NCBI GenBank assembly: GCA_947044365.1
Contig: OX345636.1
Location: 24,027,466-24,091,465 of the forward strand
Length of the DNA: 64,000 nt
Source: Petrosia ficiformis
Taxonomy: Eukaryota > Porifera > Demospongiae > Haplosclerida > Petrosiidae
Direction of reading: 5' to 3'
Under the pieces are notes generated by a model, which was not told the origin of the DNA, made no database searches, and saw only the letters and a list, made by a program, of their open reading frames with translations. Below, piece by piece: positions 56,246-64,000 of this stretch. Made by a program: the position numbers and the translations under genes. Every line of letters begins with the position of its first letter. The first letter of the stretch is position 1.

Positions 56246-56885
56246 TTAACCAGTAGATTTCTTCCTACGTTTCAGAATAGGAGCATCATCAACCGGTATA
56301 TTTGTTTGCCTTTTTCTTCTGCAATTTCCACGAATGAGAGCTTAAAGCTGCTGATTTCTGAATTCTAAGCGTACTGTGTTTTTTTATGAATTGCTGTACA
56401 GTTGGGTTTTCACACCGACCTCCACGGGCTCTTTGTTTCCCAAAGAAATCTTCAAGAGGGTCTTGGCTAAACCTCTCACTAAGTAAATAATGGACACCTT
56501 GCTGCTCGAGTAAGTACTTTGATACTTCAACAAAAGATTTAACTAAAAAGAAATGAATGGTTGAAATAATTTTAAACAGTTGAATGACTTACCAGTCAAT
56601 TGCAAACCACTCAGTGTTTCTCTACCAAGTAGCATCCTAGTTTTGTGTACTTTTGTAAGTATAGCATCACTTCTTTCTGCAACTGATTTCTCCCAGTCAA
56701 TTAAGTATTGAAGAAAATCCTGTTCAAGCCACTGTGTATAAATTTTAATTAATTATTAAAACTTTTATGCATAGAGACCTTCAAACGTTCATCATCAGAG
56801 CTTCTGTAGGGGGTCAGATTAGGTTTTAGCTTCCTTATTCCTTCACTCCTCTCTTCTTTCTCCTTGCCATCTCTATACAATTTAA
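56246..56885 (-). pseudogene. P-element/THAP9-like transposase C-terminus
   Basis: Exon-like pieces read KLKPNLTPYRSSDDERLK, KWLEQDFLQYLIDWEKSVAE, TRMLLGRETLSGLQLT and, from 56542, FVEVSKYLLEQQGVHYLLSE, RFSQDPLEDFFGKQRARGGR, CENPTVQQFIKKHSTLRIQK, and after a frameshift RGNCRRKR, ending LKRRKKSTG and stop. QDPLE.FFG..R.RGG..NPTV is the C-terminal signature of P-element-type transposases. The N-terminal THAP and catalytic parts are absent here. Confidence 0.7.
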
Positions 56886-56889
56886 ATAA

Positions 56890-57470
56890 TTGTGTGGTCA
56901 GTTACACCTAACAATTCAATGGCTGGCTATACACATAATATATTAGTTGCTATCAATAACATTCATGTACACAGAAAAAACTACGAAACATTGCAGTCTG
57001 AGACCAATATTTACAAATGTTTATAAATATACACGGTGTACAACAAATCTAGTTGCCTACTTACATCAAAAACAATTATAACTGACGAATAATTGTAACT
57101 TTTTCTAAATTTCTAAATTTTTGTCCCCAGACTAGAGAAAAAACTACAAAACCTATATATTAGGACAATTGGATAGTATAAACAGCCCACACACTTGATA
57201 CAATGATACAAAAGAATATGGTACTATGTAAGATAGCATTACAAAGAACTGTGAAGCTTTTCATACAATCATAACTTACCAAATGACTTGTTGGTTTAAC
57301 TTGGTAGCAGTTTGTTCACGAGATGGGTGGTGGATACCGGATAACGACAAATGGATATGACGTCACAACGGCAATTTCTGTAACATTTCCAATCCCTGTT
57401 GCTCTATAATCTTTGCTCTGCTGGAGAGTAATTCCATCTTCTTGTCCTTCATGATTATAGGGCACACAAA
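56890..57470. other. No gene seen
   Basis: AT-rich sequence between the P-element-like fragment and the C-terminal part of the DUF7869-like element. No feature could be supported. Confidence 0.35.
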
Positions 57471-57485
57471 ATTCTCACCCAACTC

Positions 57486-58080
57486 ATGTTTCGGTTTGCT
57501 GAAACAGCAGTTTGGAGAATGGCAGTCAATGAACTTCAAGATGTTGCGGATATTGTTACTCAGTCTGCTGTGTGTAACAAAGTGGAGGTTGTTGGCTGGG
57601 AAGATGGCATTCCACTAATTCCAATACATGACTGGTCATCCTACTCTACAGTAAACATGAACAAAATTATAGGGATAAAGAAATACCAGCATTTTACGCT
57701 CGACTCGACTGTCAAGGGCAAGGTATTGTCACCAAAAATGCAATAGTAATTCAGATGCGATACAACTCCTCAAAGACCCATCCTGGAAACCATCTGCTTC
57801 CCTACTTCCAGACGTGGTTGAGCCAAAAGGTTTGGATGCCAAGTGGCAATGGTATACATATGCAAAACAAACAAGACAATTCTGTCACGAAGGTAAAGAT
57901 ATTACCTGGCCATTGCCCTTGTGTGCCAAATCTACCAGCTCAACAGTTCCTCCATCTCCATTAACTCGTAACTCACCAGCTCATCCTTTAATGTCTCACC
58001 AATCTTCAGATCAACCACTTTCTGGAAATGTGGTCACCCAGGTCACAACAGTCGCACCTGTAGTAAGATATAACATTTAT
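57486..58080 (+). pseudogene. Second DUF7869-like element, C-terminal part
   Basis: The text ELQDVADIVTQSAVCNKVEV, then WEDGIPLIPIHDWSSYS, aligns with the end of the first copy (CLDDIFKVVNESAVVNHAQL, then GEVVVPTYNWANY). It continues KKYQHFTLDSTVKGKV and LLKDPSWKPSASLLPDVVEP, then AKWQWYTYAKQTRQFCHEGK and DITWPLPLCAK. These are the C-terminal segments missing from the first copy. The central DNC..GQNKN exons are absent. Confidence 0.7.
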
Positions 58081-58714
58081 TCCACAATCACCTATCCCTC
58101 TTCCTTGCCACACACTCCTCTCCATTCCTTTCCATCCTTTTGCTGCATCCCTCACACACTAACCTTACAATTATCATTACTACATTACCATCATCCATTG
58201 CTTAATGTACATATTTTTTATTACTTCACACATTGCATGCCCATTGATTGCTACTCTACCAACACACTTCAACTTGCTGTTTTTTTTTTACATGTTCCGC
58301 ATTGTACTGCAGTTCCATTATACATCTAACACACTCATTTCACATTATTTTATCGTACACTTGTACATAACACACTCATTTCACATTATTTTTATTGTAC
58401 ACTAGTCACATTATTGTAATTGCACCTTTTTTTAAAGTAATATCAAGTCAGAAAATCCTACTTTACACTATGGCAACGCAACATGGCAACAGTGAAGGAA
58501 ATCAAAAAATGCAGCACTAAATTTTAGAAGTACATACTATCTTAGAAACGTACATCAGGATGCTTTACAGTAGCCAAAGATTTATTGATGTGTGACAGGA
58601 ACAGAAAACAGCATCAAATCTAAAAGCGTAAAAGTGTGAAAATTAAAAAAAATCTCACCCACAAACAGATTAGTATACGGAAACGCAGTTAACAATGTTA
58701 CTGAACTTCAATTG

Positions 58715-58757
58715 CGCTTTTCTCATGTATGGTTTTGTCAAATCCAGTCACATATAC
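58715..58757. repeat. 3' terminus of the second DUF7869-like element
   Basis: 'gtcaaatccagtcacatata' ends the block; read inward it is tatatgtgactggatttgac plus 'aaaa', close to the tatgtgaccggatgtgagaa ends of element A. It lies downstream of the C-terminal coding part in the expected place. Confidence 0.55.
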
Positions 58758-58759
58758 AA

Positions 58760-59220
58760 TAATTACAGGAAAACAACCACTCTTAATTACTAATAAAAAT
58801 ACTGTTGGTAAGGGCCAATCCCTATAAAATAAAACAATAAGTCATGATTTCAATTTTAGATCAACGAATAGCACATGATACTGTTTCTGAGAGAGTTTTT
58901 CTGTTACCTAGACGACTAGAGAGCAGCAAGATATCTCAAAGCAGCATTTTGAGTTCATAAATAAAGATTATTTTGTGTTTAAGTGGCATTTACTGTCATC
59001 CTTTTTCAAGAAAGCATGCATCAACTAGAATATACGCCACCTCATTAATTATGCAACAAGTACACATGACTTCCTGTGGTCATGGTTAGTAGGTGTATAT
59101 GGCCATATGGTAAAAGCTTTTGTCTGTTGGTGGTTTTGTTGAAAAAAATTGTTAAAGAAAAAGAAAAGAAGCTTTTATAAAGCTGGTGAGAAAATCAAAC
59201 AGGAAATTATACTGACCCAG
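58760..59220. other. Intergenic; possible terminal exon
   Basis: After 'tttcaattttag' (to about 58859) a short frame reads DQRIAHDTVSERVFLLPRRL, then ESSKISQSSILSS and stop, followed at once by aataaa. It could be a last exon, but no partner exon was found. Confidence 0.25.
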
Positions 59221-59234
59221 GCATCGTTTGCAGT

Positions 59235-59760
59235 TTTTCCATTTCATTCCCGCCACATGAATTCATCCAGATGTTGAGTGTGACATCCCTTTATCCCTTC
59301 TAACTTTAATTTGGCTCGGTTCTAATAGGATTCAACATGTTGTGTGTGGATGCCAGTGGTAGGGTCAACAAAGGTTACAGAGTGGTTAACAGTCCCATGT
59401 GAAGCCACATGTGGTAAATGTGATAATATCCTATATGCACTCCGCTCATCTGAATGGACAATTGTACAGGTGCAACGTGGGTTTGTATAATTGGAAGAAG
59501 TGTGGCAACATTTCGAGTTCTTACCCACATATCTGTTATTGGAGCCTGTCCTCTATGATGCTGTTATAGAAAGAACAATATATTTGTGAAATACAGTAAT
59601 CTACTACCTTTAGGTTTGTGCTTGAATTTTGATTCATCTATCTGCACAATTACACCTGGTCCTCCAAGAATGATTGGTGTATTCAATAACTTGGTAGAAC
59701 AAACGTCCCTGAACCACTGATAAATGTCACTGCTGAATCCTCTGTGATCTTAGCTTCCTT
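59235..59760 (-). pseudogene. Merlin (ISXO2-like) transposase relic
   Basis: The minus strand reads IYQWFRDVCSTKLLNTPIIL, then GGPGVIVQIDESKFKHKPK (first catalytic Asp in IDES). After a frameshift come VHSDERSAYRILSHLPHVAS, HGTVNHSVTFVDPTTGIHTQ, HVESY, a stop where Trp is usual, then NRAKLKLEGIKGCHTQHLDE, FMWRE. This is the ISXO2-like DDE fold of IS1016/Merlin elements. Two or more disabling changes are present. Confidence 0.85.
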
Positions 59761-59849
59761 TGACATTTGGATGATTTGATATTCCCTCGTCCACCACAAC
59801 ATAGCAATCCCACTTTTGCCTACAAAAGTGTATCATATGTATCTCGGAA

Positions 59850-60940
59850 ATGTTTACTCAAATTCTACTCCCGTTCAAGTAAAAGGTTACGAGAACTTTC
59901 AAGAGCTAACACAATTTTAGACGGTACAGTTGGAAAATTTGGGAAATGAAACCCTGTGAGATGGATCGCATCCCGAATACTGAGAGCAGTAAATGAAAAC
60001 TTTGTTGCTACGGTCACACATTTAGAGCATAAGGTTGCTTCCAGTGATAGTGAAAAAGCAAGTACTGTGAAAGGTCTTCCATGTACACTTCTTACCGTGA
60101 GGTTGGTTTCATGTGCGACTTCACCACTGCTCTTGGAAATTTGTCTGAAGCATTCCAGTCTGATCATATATCGTTAAGTGCAACCCTAGGATATTTAAAG
60201 CAGCTTATGACATCTCCAGGTACAACAAGTTCCCAGTTCTTTCTAGAGTTTGATGACACTGTATGCCCAACTACATTTCGTGGATTTGATGTGGAAGGTC
60301 TGGACTTGTCCAAACGTGATAGTGAAGCTCTTACAAGTGGAGTGATTTTGTATCGAAAATTCTGATTTTGTAATATTTTACCAAAGTAATTGGCCAACTG
60401 GAGTCGACCGTAATAAAGTAGTAATCACCTATGGTAAAGAAGAGTTATCATGTATTATGGAACATTTTAAGCCTCTTTTTTCCAGTGATATTCGTCAAAA
60501 GATGAAGGAACAGTGGTTGCGTTTAAAACCATTCATATGTAAAAGAATTCCCCTTAGTGATAGACAGTTTCACGTACTATGGCCGATAATTGCCACACAG
60601 TAGGTTTTCACGCATCATGAAACTAGCCCACTAATGGAAATAGTCATTAGCAAGTTTAATATTCCACTACCCATACCTGATTTACTTTTTGGTTCATTTT
60701 CGAAAGCCCAATCTTGAAATATTTGATCCTCAACCCGCTGTTAATCACTGGAGCAGTGAAGTACATCGTAGACCAGGTTATACAAAGCTGTCAAAGTCCA
60801 AACCATCTTCTAAGGATGTAGACAGTGATAATGTTTGTCCAGTGACTATGAACTATCCAGTGTAAGCGATGACGATGACTCTGACTACGAGGGCATTGAC
60901 CTGTCAGACGATTTGGAGAATGATATAAACCTAGAATAGA
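59850..60940 (+). pseudogene. hAT transposase relic, TTF-finger/ZNF862-like group
   Basis: Pieces in shifting frames: KFYSRSSKRLRELSRANTIL, RWIASRILRAVNENFVATVT, HLEHKVASSD, MYTSYREVGFMCDFTTALGN, LSEAFQSDHISLSATLGYLK, VITYGKEELSCIMEHFKPLF, FHVLWPIIATQ, FDPQPAVNHWSSEVHRRPGY, and an acidic end SDDDDSDYEGIDLSDDLEND. This order (RW..R, HLE, central helices, then an LWP-type segment) fits the C-terminal half of ZNF862-like hAT proteins. The dimerisation WW/SER motif is not clear. Several frameshifts. Confidence 0.55.
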
Positions 60941-61079
60941 TATATGTAATGAACTCATGCAACAATCTGAATTGAATTGATATTATATTTGTCATGTTTC
61001 TTCAAAAACGTATTGTTGATATTATTATAAACCTGTAAAAGGAAACAAATAACACTTTTAATAGTTATCTCTTTGTTAT

Positions 61080-61430
61080 TGAATATAGTGTTCAACGCTC
61101 ACCAAGAACACACTGGTTATAACAAGCTTGGTTGGCAAAAGGTTGTCCTCTTTTGGACACAACTTAAACCTGGCAGTCTTTAAGATGACAATATAGTTAA
61201 CATACTGGAACAAGAACATGTAGTAAGACTGGTTTTGAGTTCAGATAGAAAGACGAGTCCTGAATGGCAAGATACTGAAGTAATGAAATCTATTTCTAAA
61301 GCCCTGTCTCCCATTGCAGAACTTACTGATTTGCTATCTCACAGGAAAAAGAAAAAAAAAATATGGAGCGCTACCTGTAGGTTTGTAAATGGTAATGACC
61401 ACATCTTAATGGGTCTGCTGCTTTAACGTA
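61080..61430 (+). pseudogene. hAT (ZBED-type) transposase fragment
   Basis: The text reads NAHQEHTGYNKLGWQKVVLF, then DDNIVNILEQEHVVRLVLSS, DRKTSPEWQDTEVMKSISKA and LSPIAELTDLLS. It matches the segment of ZBED hAT transposases after the TRW motif (LEQ...VL..DRK....W.D...L..I..AL.P...LTD.LS). It is a different hAT lineage from the relic just upstream. Confidence 0.6.
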
Positions 61431-61508
61431 TAACTACTTCATTGTTGTATTCCACCATAATAATATACACACCCTAATAATGTATATTATTAGGGTGTGG
61501 CTGGAAGT

Positions 61509-63165
61509 ATGGAGAATTCTAGGAAAAGGTATTTGTGTTCTTGCTGTAACAAGCATGTTTTGAATTCTACCTTGCAACAGCATCAACAAGCAATAGAACA
61601 ACTAGAAAACCAGAAGAAAGATTATTGAACCAGAGTGTGATGATGTGAGTCACTGGCCAGTGTGGTGTGTCATAAAGATATAGGCTCCAAAGATATCCCT
61701 AGGATATCTTTAGGTCACATATAATAATGATAATTATAATTATTAAAATGAACATAGTTTAGCTAACTGTTACAATTAGTCATTAGTCTCTGATTCATTT
61801 TGTAATAAATAATGTAATTATTAGGATGAATGGGTAGTGATTTCAGATGAAAATTCAGGTGACGACAGTTCATGAACTCGTACAATGTTAGTTGTGTAAT
61901 ATATTGTGTAATATAGAGGAAGTCATGCATCAGTTAGTTCACTGTTCCATTTTTATTAGTTGCTGATGATATAGATGATTTTGATGAATGCACACATAAT
62001 TATTATAACACTCTAATTATATAAGCACACACATTCAACTACATAATTATTATACAATTATATAAAATATCATAATTTGATAATAATTCTCTTGTCCGAT
62101 ACAAAGTACTATGATGATGTTTTTTCTTAGGGTATGATTTGGGATGACAATGATACTACAAAAGAAGATATTTCTAGTTCCCCTCCCCCCAAAATGCCTG
62201 CTTTTATTCAAGCTGTACTACTATTTCTTATGTTGTGGCAAATGTCATTTGGAGTTTCTGATATTGGTTTAGGTGTATTGATTTTATTTATGCACCAACT
62301 AAATAAATTTATTTAGAGTGTTTGCAAATTATCAAAGACTGTACATACAACAAGCTCGACAGAATATGTTGAGAGATTCACTTGATTTCAACGCTATGTA
62401 GTTTGTCCTAAGTGTCATGCACTTAATGAATGTGTAGAAAGAAAATGAAGGAAATGCCAATATAGAATCTTTCCAAATCACCCATTTCAATTTTTTAGGA
62501 AGCCATGTCATTTTATTCTTCTAAATGTAGTAAATAGTAGAAATAATTCTGAGAGCTTCAAACTAGTGATGGTGTACTGTTACCAAAGTTTGAAGAGTGC
62601 TGTGCAGTGTCTGATTAGTTGGCCTGGTTTCTTATACTAATGTGAGAACTTTGGAGGGATTGCACTTCCCATATGTCTGATGACACTTTTGGAGATAGCT
62701 ATGATTGTAATGGAAGGAGTTTATTTACATATAATGGCAAACCATTCCTTGCAGATCCATTCACATGGTGTGTAAAACTAAATGTTGACTTGTTTCAGCC
62801 TTTTACCCACGTGTGACTGTTGGTGCAATATACCTAGTTATACAAAATGTACTTAGAATGAAAGGAATAGATGGGTGAAATATGAGTTTATTATTTCAAG
62901 TCCAAAAGAACCTTCTCTTCATATTAACTCTAGAAAAGTCTTTTTAGTGGAAGAACTGAGCTCTTTTTGAAGGGGAGTTCGTCTATTATCTCCTAAGTAT
63001 GGTTCTGTAGTGGTAAAAATTGCATTAACTTGTGTAGCATGTGATTTACCAGCTACAAGAAAGGTGTGTGGTTTTATGAGTCATAATGCTACTAAAGAAC
63101 GTTCAAGGTGTTTCAAAACATTTGAATTTGCACAAAAACCAGACTACTCTGGTTTTGACACCAGC
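61509..63165 (+). pseudogene. CACTA (En/Spm) transposase_21 relic, N-terminal half
   Basis: The start MENSRKRYLCSCCNKHVLNS has paired Cys. Exon-like pieces follow: DEWVVISDENSGDDSS, AVLLFLMLWQMSFGVSDIGL, then VVCPKCHALNECVERK, RIFPNHPFQFFRKPCH, GKPFLADPFTWCVKLNVDLF, QPFTHV, PKYGSVVVKIALTCVACDLP, ATRKVCGFMSHNATKERSRC and PDYSGFD. These are the ordered landmarks of En/Spm transposase_21 proteins (CPKC, PHP, LNVD.FQP, CDLPA.RK..GF.SH). Stops and shifts are numerous. Confidence 0.8.
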
Positions 63166-63341
63166 ACACTGTTAAAAAGGCGGTGTTAAAACTACACCTA
63201 TTTCAGGTGTTATGTCACTGTCCACTCAATAACTCTCAACATTTGAGTTTAATTAGCACCTTAAACTAAGTGTTAACATTACTCCCTCTGCAGGTGTCAT
63301 TATTACGTTAATGGTGATAAAACACCACCTTCTTAGTGTTT
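63166..63341. mobile_element. ~176-bp MITE with 'acact..ggtgtt' ends
   Basis: The left end 'acactgttaaaaaggcggtg' and the right end read inward 'acactaagaaggtggtgttt' form an imperfect inverted repeat. Internal 'gtgtt/aacac' motifs add further self-complementarity. It interrupts the CACTA relic right after PDYSGFD. Confidence 0.6.
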
Positions 63342-63464
63342 TATATACACACAGACTTTGTTTAAAATAGCACTTTAAAAATTATAATATAATATAACAG
63401 TAAATAAATAAACTTAATATCTGTGGAGAGTTTTAGTTCTTCTGTTTGTCAATAGCACCAACTT

Positions 63465-63696
63465 CAAGATGAGGAAATTTTACTAAATACAATGGATGTT
63501 GGACATGGTAAGATGCTTTAAACTTTTAAACAGCATGGCATGGTAATATACATTAGCTATATAAATTATTATTCTGTTGTCTGTAGGAGAAAATATTTTG
63601 ATATCCAATTCAAACTTGCAAAGTTTGTGTCAACTACAACTATATATAGGTATGTGATTTTTAACCTCTCCCTCAAGGCAGAGGTTTACTGTACTT

Positions 63697-63753
<57 letters not shown>

Positions 63754-64000
63754 ACGAAGGTTCTGCACCTCAAGTGCATTCATTTCAACAGCAGAGATAA
63801 ATGTTTACTTTTGTTTTTTCATTTACCAGCATCTTTATGATTATTTCTTCTTTTATATAGAGTTAATTGGGTGAAACTAAATGGAGTTTATTTTAAAAAA
63901 GGTGCTGTTGTTATCACAGCAATAGAGAATGAGTGTAGCGATAGTCCCAAATTTGCTGAAGTAATGGAGATCTATTTATTAGCTAATGAAGTTCTTTTAG
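63465..64000 (+). pseudogene. CACTA element, downstream C-terminal exons (partial)
   Basis: Exon-like pieces: HQLQDEEILLNTMDVGHG to a GT (about 63510), GRRKYFDIQFKLAKFVSTTT after an AG, and after a (tg)n tract an 'atatag' acceptor followed by VNWVKLNGVYFKKGAVVITA, then IENECSDSPKFAEVMEIYLL to the window edge. The WVK.NG..F domain is shared with the scrap at 60-245. The gene runs off the window. Confidence 0.5.
63700..63751. repeat. (TG)n microsatellite
   Basis: About 50 bases of alternating gt, in an intron-like position of the CACTA relic. Confidence 0.95.

Noticed and set aside
1..64000. tRNA or rRNA genes
   Set aside because: No stretch with paired A- and B-box motifs or conserved rRNA text was seen by eye; a covariance search was not possible here.

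Overview
This is a eukaryotic, animal-type nuclear window, AT-rich and full of microsatellites. The recognisable genes have short introns with GT..AG ends. A class I myosin motor, the Paf1-complex protein LEO1 and a PGAM-type histidine phosphatase point to a metazoan. The style of the repeats (tacatgta islands; transposon families I associate with sponges and cnidarians) makes a demosponge such as Amphimedon the likeliest source; that last step is inference. No tRNA, rRNA, CRISPR array or bacterial operon was seen.

Most of the window is transposon wreckage. 1-4.3 kb: CACTA scrap, two small inverted-repeat elements, a Crypton-type recombinase relic and a seven-exon element with a DNCxGQNKNN motif (probably DUF7869). 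5.9-8.1 kb: piggyBac. 8.5-9.3 kb: LINE 3' end. 9.5-14.35 kb: a BED/hAT relic split by a 3.2-kb element carrying a Cys-rich gene. 14.6-15.7 kb: a DDE-like relic. 16.2-17.2 kb: a second piggyBac, followed by two minisatellites. 18.1-18.65 kb: an intact two-exon coiled-coil gene. 19.6-24.7 kb: eight exons of a myosin I head. 25.0-30.1 kb: two hammerhead ribozymes in opposite orientation, with an intact 419-residue orphan gene between them. 31.7-32.2 kb: a degenerate LEO1 piece. 34.3-38.6 kb: an integrase-like gene and the C-terminal half of a CACTA transposase. 38.7-40.6 kb: a histidine phosphatase gene split by an inverted-repeat element. 41.5-45.7 kb: FLYWCH and MULE-like fragments plus inverted-repeat elements. 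46-51.8 kb: repeat blocks, a long palindrome and a small Ser-rich gene. 52.7-53.5 kb: a small three-exon gene. 53.8-58.8 kb: a second DNCxGQNKNN element containing piggyBac and P-element-like fragments. 59.2-64 kb: Merlin, two hAT relics and CACTA.

The most notable observation is the pair of type I hammerhead ribozymes at 25061-25135 (+) and 30020-30107 (-). Each has the complete CUGAUGA / GAAA core, a GUC cleavage triplet and three helices. Stems I and III differ between the copies yet remain paired. The host genes show damage: the myosin has an extra base in one exon and lacks its P-loop, converter and tail; LEO1 is frameshifted; the phosphatase is interrupted by a transposon.
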